Of a stretch of DNA of 64,000 nucleotides, positions 9,464-18,176 are shown in pieces; the first letter of the stretch is position 1, and each line of letters starts with the position of its first letter. The notes below the pieces were generated by a model. That model was given only the letters and a program-made list of their open reading frames with translations, ran no database searches and was not told the DNA's origin. The stretch is from JANQSP01 sp965237565 (GTDB lineage Bacteria > Bdellovibrionota > Bdellovibrionia > Bdellovibrionales > UBA1609), in NCBI GenBank assembly GCA_965237565.1, contig OZ250145.1, positions 1,116,001 to 1,180,000 of the forward strand, read 5' to 3'. The position numbers and the translations under genes were made by a program.

Positions 9464-10123
9464 CTATTTTTTATGTTTTTCTAAAAAATCCTTCAAGTGC
9501 TTTTTTACCTGTTTTTTTTGCTCTTCCGTAAGGTTTCGTTTGAGAAGATTTTTTAGTATCATTTTTCCCAAAAGACGGTTCCCAATGTTTCCATGTTCCC
9601 TAGCCGAGAGGCTATAGAGCCAGTAGGGCCCTCCGTTTTGTGCTGCTTTGTAGGCATAATAAGCTACCAATTCTGGTTTGGGAATATCTTTTAAATAGAG
9701 ATAAGTTGCGTAAAAATTCATTCTCCAATCATTGGGAAACTGCTTCAAACCTTTGAGCATAATTTTTTCAGAGCCTTTTAGGTCTCCGGTAAAAACACTA
9801 AGAAGCAGAGTGGAAATTGTATAAGGAGTTTTGAAACGAGGAGCCAGTTCAGTGATGGCATCTACCATTCTATAAGACCAACCAAATTCACAAGTATGTT
9901 TTTTCCCGTCATAGATGGGGAGGCCTTTTTCAAATGAACAAAAATCGGCACTTTGCAAAAATCTCAGCCAGAGTATATCCGCCATAAAATCATCATAACC
10001 AAGAGTAAAATGTTGTAGAAGACTGGGAGGAGCAAAATAAAGTGGTCTAATTATTTCTTTTTTCACTCCTCCCAAAAAGGATATTCCAAAAAGAGACATA
10101 AGAAGTAGAAAAAAAGATTTCAT
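9464..10123 (-). CDS. Membrane-anchored TPR-like hypothetical protein
   Basis: Unrecognised. The frame extends to a TTG at 10144, but the ATG at 10123 gives a hydrophobic N-terminus (MKSFFLLLMSLFGISFLGG) that reads as a signal anchor or signal peptide. The rest is helical, with alternating small and aromatic residues (YAYKAAQ, WLYSLSARE) resembling degenerate tetratricopeptide repeats, and a lysine-rich C-terminus. This implies a periplasm-facing scaffold role, which is inference. It is divergent from the pilin gene at 10309 and lies 84 bases upstream of dnaJ on the same strand. Confidence 0.72.
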   Translation of the reverse strand: MKSFFLLLMSLFGISFLGGVKKEIIRPLYFAPPSLLQHFTLGYDDFMADILWLRFLQSADFCSFEKGLPIYDGKKHTCEFGWSYRMVDAITELAPRFKTPYTISTLLLSVFTGDLKGSEKIMLKGLKQFPNDWRMNFYATYLYLKDIPKPELVAYYAYKAAQNGGPYWLYSLSAREHGNIGNRLLGKMILKNLLKRNLTEEQKKQVKKHLKDFLEKHKK

Positions 10124-10184
10124 CTGACTTGATTTTAAGCACAAAAAGAACTCTGAATAAAGAACCTTCCTCCACGAAATCTAA

Positions 10185-10211
10185 AAATTTCTTGTATAAT
10201 ATAAGAAATTT
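10185..10211. promoter_or_regulatory. Palindrome over a TATAAT hexamer upstream of the pilin
   Basis: A perfect 9-bp inverted repeat, AAATTTCTT and AAGAAATTT, flanks a 9-base centre that contains TATAAT (10195-10200). It lies in the divergent gap between the TPR-like gene and the pilin, about 100 bases before the pilin start. Position and symmetry fit an operator over a -10 element. I see no good -35 at 17 bases upstream, so an activator-dependent promoter is possible. A second small inverted repeat, GCAATC/GATTGC, is at 10261-10280 in the presumed leader. Confidence 0.4.
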
Positions 10212-10308
10212 ATTTAGAATTGTAAGGAACTATTCATTTGCTTGCACAAGAGTCCAGCTCGCAATCCCCTTGATGATTGCAGGCCGAGAGTCAAAATAGG
10301 AGGATATT

Positions 10309-10968
10309 TTGTTCATAAGAAGTCAAAAAGGTTTTTCCTTGCTTGAGATTCTCGTCGTCGTTAGCTTGGTCGCTACTTTAACTGGTATTTCTGTTGTGAA
10401 TTATCGCAAATACCAAAGAAGTTCCAAAATGACGGAAGCACAAACTTCATTGAGTCAGATTTATATGGCTGAAAAAGCCTTCTTTGTGCAATGGACTTTT
10501 TACACAACAGACCTATACGCTGCTGGAGCACATCCAGAAGGAAGTCTTATTTATAATGCGGGCTTCTCTGGTAATGTAGCGAAGCCAGATGAGGACCAAT
10601 ATAGGGGTCCTACTCTCGATGGCAATCGAAATAACTATTTTACTCTATGTGGGAAAGATGTTGGGGATGATGAGGGACCCGTGAAAAGTTGTGCCTTCAA
10701 GAGCAGAAGGCTTACAGATGGTTTTACGCCTCCTGATATTCCGCAGAGTTCTCCCGATGCTACCGTAGTTAATACAGTTGGTGCTAAACAATTTGTGGCA
10801 GTAGCCATCGCCGACCTGATCGACATCGGATCCGAAAATACCAGCTCAACGGATAAGGATATTTGGTCCATTGACCAATACAAGCAGGTCTCTCATTGCC
10901 AAGATGGCACTTCATCGGGAGGTGAAAATTCTTGCACCTCTTCCAGCGGAACAGAAGACGGAACATAA
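10309..10968 (+). CDS. Type IV pilin-like protein
   Basis: Prepilin with a class III signal: short positive leader, then QKG|FSLLEILVV with cleavage after Gly8, Phe as first mature residue and Glu at mature position 5. It would be processed by a PilD-type peptidase and assembled into a pilus or pseudopilus. The start is TTG, fixed by a perfect AGGAGG with 5-base spacing. The mature part (about 210 aa) is longer than many major pilins and contains a cysteine pair (TLCGKD and KSCAF) that could make a loop. The tail is Ser/Gly/Thr-rich with two further cysteines. It could be a minor pilin; there are no pil assembly genes beside it. Confidence 0.85.
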   Translation: MFIRSQKGFSLLEILVVVSLVATLTGISVVNYRKYQRSSKMTEAQTSLSQIYMAEKAFFVQWTFYTTDLYAAGAHPEGSLIYNAGFSGNVAKPDEDQYRGPTLDGNRNNYFTLCGKDVGDDEGPVKSCAFKSRRLTDGFTPPDIPQSSPDATVVNTVGAKQFVAVAIADLIDIGSENTSSTDKDIWSIDQYKQVSHCQDGTSSGGENSCTSSSGTEDGT

Positions 10969-11164
10969 GCTTAGCACTGATTGTTGATACGGTTTAAGAG
11001 CAGGCAGTCGTAGGGAAATTTCTAAAATCCGCTCATTTTTATGTGATAATAAGCTCGCATAGCAATTGCGAACAATAAAGATTGTCTGGACCTGTTAGAC
11101 TCTTTTGTGATAGTTTTGGCTTGGCAATCACAAGCAAAAGAAATCTCTTCATTACGGAGGAAGA

Positions 11165-12094
11165 ATGTCAAATTTTCTAACTTTTATGAAAAGAACGTTT
11201 TTCTTTTTTGGAATCAATCTTCTCATCATTTTGACTTTAAATTTCATACTTGGATTGCTCATGCACTATTTTCAAATAGAGATAAGCAATTTTTACTACT
11301 ATTTGATTTTTTATTCTATCATTGGAATGGGCGGAGCTTTTATTAGTTTGCTGACTTCCAAGTACCAAGCAAAAAAATTCATGGGTGTTCAAATCATCTC
11401 TAAAGATCAATCAGATTCTCGATTGCGGTCTGTGGTTCAAAAGGTTCATCATTTTTCAAAGAAGGCTGGTTTGCCGGTTTTCCCTGAAGTGGGTTTTTAT
11501 GAAAGCCCTGAGGTGAATGCTTTTGCAACGGGACCAAGTAAAAAGAATTCCCTTGTAGCTGTTTCCACCGGCCTACTCGATCATATGAATGATGAAGAAA
11601 TGGATGGAGTCTTGGCCCACGAGGTTGCACATATTGCCAATGGAGATATGGTGACAATGACTTTGGTACAAGGGGTTGTGAATGTAATGGTTATGGTGCT
11701 GGCCTATCTTATCGCTCAAATGGTCTCACAAGTCATTCTTAGGGGCAGGAGAAGTTGGTTTTTGGAATTTATGCTTCGTTCTGTTTTTATTACCTTGCTA
11801 TACATTCCCGGTTCTATTTTGGTTTGTTTTTTCTCTCGCCACAGGGAGTACCGTGCGGACCGTGGGGGAGCTCGTTTTGCCGGACGTGAAAAGATGATTT
11901 CAGCTCTGAAGGCTTTGAAACAGATAGGTATAACTGGAGCACAAGCTTCAGGACATTCACAACAAAAGAAATTTAACTACTTAAAAATTAGTAACAATTC
12001 AAAAAGTTCCCGCTCTTCCTTTATGTATCTCTTTAGATCTCATCCTCTCATTGAAGATCGTATTAAAAGTCTACAAACACCTTCCATTTCATGA
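11165..12094 (+). CDS. htpX: Membrane zinc protease HtpX
   Basis: M48 metalloprotease of the inner membrane that degrades misfolded membrane proteins with its active site on the cytosolic side. Two N-terminal membrane segments (about 11-35 and 43-63), the HEVAH zinc motif (H152, E153, H156), two more membrane segments (about 168-190 and 204-224) and the third ligand Glu228 in HREYRAD are all in family order. 309 aa is slightly longer than the usual length near 290. GGAGGAAG directly precedes the ATG. The next gene starts 11 bases after its stop. Confidence 0.93.
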   Translation: MSNFLTFMKRTFFFFGINLLIILTLNFILGLLMHYFQIEISNFYYYLIFYSIIGMGGAFISLLTSKYQAKKFMGVQIISKDQSDSRLRSVVQKVHHFSKKAGLPVFPEVGFYESPEVNAFATGPSKKNSLVAVSTGLLDHMNDEEMDGVLAHEVAHIANGDMVTMTLVQGVVNVMVMVLAYLIAQMVSQVILRGRRSWFLEFMLRSVFITLLYIPGSILVCFFSRHREYRADRGGARFAGREKMISALKALKQIGITGAQASGHSQQKKFNYLKISNNSKSSRSSFMYLFRSHPLIEDRIKSLQTPSIS

Positions 12095-12104
12095 TTGCCG
12101 ATTG

Positions 12105-14249
12105 ATGCTTAGACATATTTTTGCTATTTGCTTTTTTCTTTCTCATTCCTCATTTTCTGCTCAAAAAAAAATAGGCCCTTCTTCAAGCCTACCCAATTCT
12201 TTTGTGCAAAATCCAATTACCTTCTCTTCCAAGAAAACAAAAGAAATACAAAACCAACTGAAACTCATTGTTGAGGAGTACCCCACACAAGCAGTTTTGT
12301 GGTGGAGTCTTTACAAGAAAGCTCTTCTTTTTGAAAAAACAAAGCAGAATATATTTTGCGCCAATATGAAATCTCTTTCACAAATAAAAGAATTTCCTAT
12401 CAGAGATTATGCCAGCCTTCATTTTTATTCCAACTGTCATGAAGAGGTCAAGCTAGACCCTTCTGAATTTCCTGATTGGATGAAACAAACAGTAGCTTTG
12501 AAGTGGAATCAAAAATCTATTTCTCTGGGAGACAAAAACCAAGAGATGGAGTCTGCTTACTATTTGTACAAAATATTGAGGGATAAAAATGAAAGAGAAA
12601 AATATCTACTAAAGGCCATCCGATTGGCAAAAAAACAAAAAAATGCCAGCCTAAAGAAATGGAAAGTAAAATTACTTCAACTGTCTCCCCGTTACATTCT
12701 CCACCCCTCTTTTGCACAAAAATTGTCTGTTGCACATGATGCGAGAAGGGCTAGAGATTTTAAAAAAGCCAGCCTCTATTATCGACAATTATTGAATTCT
12801 CCTCATTCCTCTTTTAAAGAAAAAAATGCTTCTTTCAAATGGATGAGATGGATTTACAAGGATCAAAAAAATAATAAAAAATATCTAGTAGCTACTCAGC
12901 AATGGACAAGATGGTTAAACAGGCAAATGAAAACCAAAAATCCAAAAGCCATAAAAACCTACCATGATATTGCTTTTTTATTGGCAAGAACACAATGGAC
13001 ACTCAACCAACCAAGACAAGCTCTTCAAACTCTGAATCGTTTGGAGAAGGAGCTAAAAAATCGCATTTCTCTTTTTCAAATTTATCGTTTAAAAGCTCTC
13101 ATTTTCGAAGAATCAAAACAAATGGAAAAATCTATTTTTTTCTTTCAAAAATCTCTGAATGAAAAAACAGCAGACCAAAGTTTACTAGAAAAAACAAAAT
13201 GGGACTATGCTTGGAATTTAAAAAAAATCGATAAGATAAAAGAAAGCCTCTCCCAATTTTTGGATCTGTGGGAAACTTCTGAAAGTGATTACCTCCCCTC
13301 TCGTGCCTTGTTTTGGATGGCTCACACTTTTGAAGAAGAAAAAGAAATAACAAAAGCCAAAAAATTCTATGAACTTTTGATAGAAAAAGATCCTTATTCC
13401 TACTACGGTTTGTTAGCACACTACAAATTGGAAAAAAAAATTAAAATTGCAGCAGAGAATGAATCTTTTGTTCTCAGTGAGAGCAACGAAGGGTACATCA
13501 TCCCCCACTGGCTCATCTCTTTGAAAGAAAATAAGATGGCTTTAAATTTTTTAAATTATAAGCTTCTGCAATACCAAAAAGATCAAAATAAAAAAGTGAA
13601 AAACTGGGTTGCTCTATTTTATTATATGGCAAAAGCTCAATTTTATTCTCCTCTTTTCCAAACAGTGGGGAATCTTCCAGTGGAAGAAAGGAATCTTTTC
13701 TTTAAATTTTATGCAAATTTACTCTTCCCTATCGTATATGAAAAAGATGTTTCGAAAGCTCACAAATTATTTAATATTGAAAAGGAATTTATTTATTCTA
13801 TCATTCGGCAAGAATCCGCTTGCAATCCAAAAGCAAGAAGTCCTTCCGACGCTTTTGGTTTGATGCAAATCCGTCCTTTCGTTGCTAAGCAAATTTCCAA
13901 GGAAACGGGAATTCGTTACAAAAATATAAGAGACCTTTATCAACCTGAAACAAATATTTTGTTGGGCACTGCTTTTTTAAAAAAACTATTTAAACGTTAT
14001 AATTTTCAATTTGTTATTACTTCGGCTGTTTATAATGCAGGGGGAACCGCAGTACGTAAATGGCTCAAGCAAAGACCTAATGACAATCCTCTTATTTTTA
14101 TCGAAGAAATCCCCTACCAAGAAACCAAAACTTATGTGAGACTTCTGATTCGCAATTTTATTTTCTATAAACTACTGCATCAGGAAACAAGAGAGATGCT
14201 TTTCCCCGAATGGTTGCTTCATATTAAAAAGCTTGAGCAGTCTCAGTAA
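12105..14249 (+). CDS. Soluble lytic murein transglycosylase
   Basis: Periplasmic enzyme that cleaves the glycan strand of peptidoglycan to a 1,6-anhydro product. A long frame reaches back into htpX, but the ATG at 12105 gives a signal peptide (about 19 residues, ending SFSA). Residues from about 30 to 520 form an all-helical superhelical region like the U and L domains of Slt70. The SLT domain follows: catalytic Glu at about residue 569 in IIRQESACNP, then AFGLMQIRP and SAVYNAGG. 714 aa is near the Slt70 length. It is convergent with pnp, with the stops 10 bases apart. Confidence 0.9.
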   Translation: MLRHIFAICFFLSHSSFSAQKKIGPSSSLPNSFVQNPITFSSKKTKEIQNQLKLIVEEYPTQAVLWWSLYKKALLFEKTKQNIFCANMKSLSQIKEFPIRDYASLHFYSNCHEEVKLDPSEFPDWMKQTVALKWNQKSISLGDKNQEMESAYYLYKILRDKNEREKYLLKAIRLAKKQKNASLKKWKVKLLQLSPRYILHPSFAQKLSVAHDARRARDFKKASLYYRQLLNSPHSSFKEKNASFKWMRWIYKDQKNNKKYLVATQQWTRWLNRQMKTKNPKAIKTYHDIAFLLARTQWTLNQPRQALQTLNRLEKELKNRISLFQIYRLKALIFEESKQMEKSIFFFQKSLNEKTADQSLLEKTKWDYAWNLKKIDKIKESLSQFLDLWETSESDYLPSRALFWMAHTFEEEKEITKAKKFYELLIEKDPYSYYGLLAHYKLEKKIKIAAENESFVLSESNEGYIIPHWLISLKENKMALNFLNYKLLQYQKDQNKKVKNWVALFYYMAKAQFYSPLFQTVGNLPVEERNLFFKFYANLLFPIVYEKDVSKAHKLFNIEKEFIYSIIRQESACNPKARSPSDAFGLMQIRPFVAKQISKETGIRYKNIRDLYQPETNILLGTAFLKKLFKRYNFQFVITSAVYNAGGTAVRKWLKQRPNDNPLIFIEEIPYQETKTYVRLLIRNFIFYKLLHQETREMLFPEWLLHIKKLEQSQ

Positions 14250-14259
14250 GCTTTTCCTG

Positions 14260-16389
14260 CTACTGAGATTCCTTCTCTCCCTCTCCATTATTAAGAAGGG
14301 CCTTACGGCTCAATCGAATGCGTCCATTGTCGGCAACTTGCAAGACTTTCACCTTCACCTTATCTCCTTCTTTGAGTACATCGGAGACCTGCCGAATGCG
14401 TTTGTTCGCGATCTCAGAAATATGAAGAAGGCCAGTCGCATTGGGGAGTAATTCAACAAAAGCACCAAAGTCTGCGATTTTCACGACTTTTCCTTCGTAA
14501 GTAGCTCCTTCTTCCACTTCGGCGCAAATGCCCTCGATAATGGAAACGGCTTCCTTGATCTTCTCTTTGTTGGGAGAAGCAATGTAAATACGGCCAGAGT
14601 CATGTATATTCACAGTCACACCCGTGTCTTCAATGATCTTATTGATTACCTTTCCTCCCGAACCAATCACTTCACGAATTTTTTCTGGTTTGATGTGCAG
14701 AATATGAATGGATGGAGCGTGAACGGAAATATCTGTTCTTGATTTCTCTAAAGTTTTTTCCATTTCGTTTAAAATATGCAAACGGCCTTCACGGGCTTGG
14801 ACCAAAGCTTTTTCAATCATATCAAAGGACAAGCTTTCGGCTTTTATGTCCATCTGCAGGGCTGTGATTCCATCTTTTGTCCCAGCAACTTTAAAGTCCA
14901 TATCACCTAGATGATCTTCATCACCGAGTATGTCTGACAAAATTTTTATTTTTCCCTTTTCTTGGATCAAACCCATAGCGATTCCAGCTACAGGGGATCG
15001 GATGGGGACCCCTGCATCCATCAAAGCCAAACAAGCAGAGCATACTGTTCCCATTGAACTAGAACCATTTGATTCCAAAACTTCACTCACCACTCGAATG
15101 GTGTAAGGAAAGTCATCATGTTTTGGAAGAATATTTTGCAGTGCTTTTTCGGCTAAAAATCCATGCCCAATTTCGCGTCGGCTTTGCCCGCCCATGCGAC
15201 CTGTCTCACCCACACAATAGGGAGGAAAATTATAGTGCAAAAAGAAAGTTTTTTTCGAAAATCCAGTTAGAGAATCAATTTTCTGTTCATCATCTCCGGT
15301 TCCCAAGGTCACTGTGCCCAAAACTTGGGTTTCCCCGCGAGTAAATAAAGCGGAGCCATGAACTCTAGGAAGAAGACCCACTTCATTGGTGATAGGACGT
15401 ACTTCATCACAAGATCTTCCATCAATTCTACGGTTGGAGTTAAAAATTTCAGAGCGAGCCATCTGGTATTTTACCTTCTCAAAGACATGAAGCAAACTTT
15501 TTTTCTTTAATTGAACTGTGTCTTTGTCATCTGAATCTTGGACCAGTTTTTTTATAGAATCTTCTTTCAATTCGCGATAAGCTGAGTAGCGTTTGATTTT
15601 ATCCGCAATTTTTAAGCACTCTTTTATTTTTTCTGTTACTAGACCCTCTATTTCTTTTTGTATATTTTTATCAACGAGAAATTCACTCCATTTTCTTTTT
15701 TCAATATTCCCTGTTTTGTTTCTTAAATCATCCTGCATGTCGAGCAAGACTTGTGTTTTCTTATAGGCAAATTGTAAAGCTTCTAAAGCCTGTGCTTCGG
15801 AAACAAAATTTGCTTTGCCTTCTACCATCAAGAGGCCTTTTTTCGTACTGGCCACTATCAAGTCGATAGAAGATTTTTCCATTTCTTCTAAACTTGGGTT
15901 GATTTTTAATTTTCCATCTATTTGTCCCACCTGAACAGTTGCCATGGGCCCATTGTATGGAATGTCGCTGATATGCAAAGCAGCGGAAGCACCAAGATTA
16001 GCCAAAACAGCTAAAGAACACTCACCACTATAGCTCAATGTGGTAGCTACAATTTGTGTATCGTAGCGATAGGCTTCAGGAAAACAAGGACGAAGGGGTC
16101 GATCAATCATTCTAGCAGTTAGGGTGGCATCATTAGACGGCCTGCCTTCTCTTCTAAAAAAACCTCCGGGGATTCTACCAGCCGAGTAAAATTTTTCTTG
16201 GTACTCTATCGTCATGGGAAAAAAATCCAAATCCGACGCTTTTCTTGACGAGACAACTGTGACCAAGACTACATCATCCCCACAGCTAACCAAAGCAGAA
16301 CCATCAGCTTGTTTGGCCATACGACCCGTCTCTATTTGAATTTCTCTATCTTCTAATTTTGTTGATACAACAACAGGTTTGAAGGACAT
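14260..16389 (-). CDS. pnp: Polyribonucleotide nucleotidyltransferase (PNPase)
   Basis: Phosphorolytic 3'-5' exoribonuclease, a core component of RNA turnover. 709 aa matches the family. Two RNase PH folds are present (the first contains FFRREGRPSNDATLTARMIDRPLRP, split here by me at the well-known RPLRP end; the second contains MGGQSRREIGHG and SNGSSSMGTVC). A KH domain follows (IREVIGSGGKVINKI) and an S1 domain ends the protein (GKVVKIADFGAFVELLP). It lies 71 bases after rpsO, the near-universal order. The 14 bases after its stop run into the end of the transglycosylase gene. Confidence 0.97.
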   Translation of the reverse strand: MSFKPVVVSTKLEDREIQIETGRMAKQADGSALVSCGDDVVLVTVVSSRKASDLDFFPMTIEYQEKFYSAGRIPGGFFRREGRPSNDATLTARMIDRPLRPCFPEAYRYDTQIVATTLSYSGECSLAVLANLGASAALHISDIPYNGPMATVQVGQIDGKLKINPSLEEMEKSSIDLIVASTKKGLLMVEGKANFVSEAQALEALQFAYKKTQVLLDMQDDLRNKTGNIEKRKWSEFLVDKNIQKEIEGLVTEKIKECLKIADKIKRYSAYRELKEDSIKKLVQDSDDKDTVQLKKKSLLHVFEKVKYQMARSEIFNSNRRIDGRSCDEVRPITNEVGLLPRVHGSALFTRGETQVLGTVTLGTGDDEQKIDSLTGFSKKTFFLHYNFPPYCVGETGRMGGQSRREIGHGFLAEKALQNILPKHDDFPYTIRVVSEVLESNGSSSMGTVCSACLALMDAGVPIRSPVAGIAMGLIQEKGKIKILSDILGDEDHLGDMDFKVAGTKDGITALQMDIKAESLSFDMIEKALVQAREGRLHILNEMEKTLEKSRTDISVHAPSIHILHIKPEKIREVIGSGGKVINKIIEDTGVTVNIHDSGRIYIASPNKEKIKEAVSIIEGICAEVEEGATYEGKVVKIADFGAFVELLPNATGLLHISEIANKRIRQVSDVLKEGDKVKVKVLQVADNGRIRLSRKALLNNGEGEKESQ

Positions 16390-16460
16390 AAGTGTCTCCC
16401 TTTTGTATGAAAATTGTTTTTATTTATCTATTTATTTATTTGGCAATATTGACGACGAAT

Positions 16461-16730
16461 TCACTTCCTCAATGATAATTGACTGATTGTTTTTTGATAC
16501 GACTGAGGATCATTAGTTTTTATATAGGTTAAAAGCTTTTTTCTCAGACTCACCATTCTCATTAAACCCCTACGGGAATGAAAATCTTTTTTGTGTATTT
16601 TAAAATGCTCAGTTAAATTTTTAATTCTTTCTGTCAAGATAGCGATCTGAACCTCAGATCCGCCTGTGTCTTTGTTGGACTTGGAAAACTTTTTTAAAAT
16701 GTTCTGAATAAAATGTTTTTGTGAATCCAT
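16461..16730 (-). CDS. rpsO: Ribosomal protein S15
   Basis: Small-subunit protein that binds 16S rRNA at the three-way junction of helices 20-22 and makes an intersubunit bridge. 89 aa is the universal length. Conserved TGGSEVQIAILTERI and HKKDFHSRRGLMRMVSLRKKLL are clear. It sits between truB and pnp. In other bacteria S15 represses its own mRNA; I did not identify the pseudoknot here. Confidence 0.97.
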   Translation of the reverse strand: MDSQKHFIQNILKKFSKSNKDTGGSEVQIAILTERIKNLTEHFKIHKKDFHSRRGLMRMVSLRKKLLTYIKTNDPQSYQKTISQLSLRK

Positions 16731-16826
16731 ATTAGCCCTTTATAAAAAATTAATTACATGTCGTCAAGATGCAAATCCCAATCAATAAAGACGAAAACCC
16801 CGACCAAAAGCTTCATGAATTTGGAT

Positions 16827-17798
16827 TCAAGCTTCCCTGTTCTTGCCTTGATACGATGAAAAAACTCTTAAAATACAGGGAGCTTTGAAAATTCCCAAGC
16901 TCAACAAAGCCAATAATTGATTATCACGATAACTCATCACCTGAATAATTTGAATTTCCCTTTTCTTATTTACCTGTTTTTGATTTTCATCCAATCGAAA
17001 AAGAAGAGCCTTGGAAAGAACACCATATTTTAACTGTCTTTCATCTTGTTCCGAAGCAATGACAAATGGAATATGAGGAAGAGCTTTTGAAAAAGTTATA
17101 AAAGCTGGAGCCAGATTTTTCAATAAATTTTGAGAGGTAAAAGTGTCCACGTTTTTCAATCGAAGTTTGACTTCATCCAAGCTCAGTGCTGATTTCAAAG
17201 AAAAAGGTTTCGATTCCAAACGAATGAGGTTTTCTAAACAGGCCCCTGTTCCCAATTCTTCTCCAATGTAAGACACCCAAGAACGAATGTAACTTCCCTT
17301 ACGACAAGAGATTTCCACTTCGGCTCGATCTGCTTGAATTTCTATGATATGTAATTTGTAAAAATACATCTCCCTTAAAGGGGGAACAATTGTCTGGTTT
17401 TCTCTGGTATATTGGTAGAGCTTTTTTCCTTTCATTTTAACAGCAGAAAAAAGCGGGACAGGCAAAGACAAAAGACCTTGATTTTTAATTAAATGTTTTT
17501 CAATAACTTCTTGTTTTAAATTAACTTTTTGTTGATTAAGAATTTTCCCTGTTCGATCCAAAGTATCTGTTCTCACACCAAATTGGATCACAAAGCGATA
17601 GCATTTGTCGTTCTTGAGCAGATAATCAGAAAGTTTGGTAGCTCGACCGAGCAAAATCAACATCAAACCCTCAGCCATGGGATCCAAAGTCCCTCCATGG
17701 CCAATTGTTTTTTGGCTCAATATTTTTCTCATAGAATCTACCAAATCATGGCTGGTCCCTCCACTGGATTTATTAATGAGCAAAAGTCCATCTACCAT
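16827..17798 (-). CDS. truB: tRNA pseudouridine-55 synthase
   Basis: Makes pseudouridine 55 in the T-loop of tRNAs. The catalytic Asp39 lies in GHGGTLDPMAEGLM; RKGSYIRSW is the conserved downstream motif. The frame opens at a TTG (17819), but the ATG at 17798 gives the canonical MVDGLLLINKSSG start, 24 bases after the rbfA stop. Length 323 aa. The C-terminal region after about 240 resembles a degenerate PUA-like tail rich in basic residues. Confidence 0.94.
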   Translation of the reverse strand: MVDGLLLINKSSGGTSHDLVDSMRKILSQKTIGHGGTLDPMAEGLMLILLGRATKLSDYLLKNDKCYRFVIQFGVRTDTLDRTGKILNQQKVNLKQEVIEKHLIKNQGLLSLPVPLFSAVKMKGKKLYQYTRENQTIVPPLREMYFYKLHIIEIQADRAEVEISCRKGSYIRSWVSYIGEELGTGACLENLIRLESKPFSLKSALSLDEVKLRLKNVDTFTSQNLLKNLAPAFITFSKALPHIPFVIASEQDERQLKYGVLSKALLFRLDENQKQVNKKREIQIIQVMSYRDNQLLALLSLGIFKAPCILRVFSSYQGKNREA

Positions 17799-17822
17799 AA
17801 TCGTATTTCTATAAATCAATTG

Positions 17823-18176
17823 CTATGAAAGCAATTTGTCAGTTACTTTTCGCGAATCTTGATTTTTATTGCTGTTTAATAAATAAGGAACATGGTTTAT
17901 AAAGAAATTCAGTCGTGGACAAAATTTCATTCGTAAAGAATCAGAGACAGATTTTTGGAGCAAATATCTTTCTTTTTCCAAAATAGACAAAACTTCAACC
18001 GATGTATCTTTTTCACTCATAACGGATAAAAAAATTTTTGCGGATTTCATATCAGAAGCCACAACACTCTCTTTCACAGAGATAAATCCCGGAAGGCTGT
18101 GTTTCATTTTTCTTATAAAATATTCCATCAGCACTTTCTGCAGGCCTCTATTTAATTTCAATAATCGACGATTCAT
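17823..18176 (-). CDS. rbfA: Ribosome-binding factor A
   Basis: Assists maturation of the 16S rRNA 5' end on 30S particles. 117 aa with the KH-like RbfA fold: the N-terminal basic helix (LKLNRGLQKVLMEYF), the strand with SVKESVVASDMKSAKIFLSV and the conserved RMKFCPRLNFFIN. It overlaps the infB stop by 4 bases and is followed closely by truB, the standard gene order. Confidence 0.92.
   Translation of the reverse strand: MNRRLLKLNRGLQKVLMEYFIRKMKHSLPGFISVKESVVASDMKSAKIFLSVMSEKDTSVEVLSILEKERYLLQKSVSDSLRMKFCPRLNFFINHVPYLLNSNKNQDSRKVTDKLLS

Noticed and set aside
14227..14268. Overlapping inverted repeats between the transglycosylase and pnp stops (AAAAGCTT/AAGCTTTT and TCTCAGTA/TACTGAGA)
   Set aside because: Stems are AT-rich with long loops and there is no T-run on either strand, so a terminator is not supported, although a weak bidirectional one is possible.
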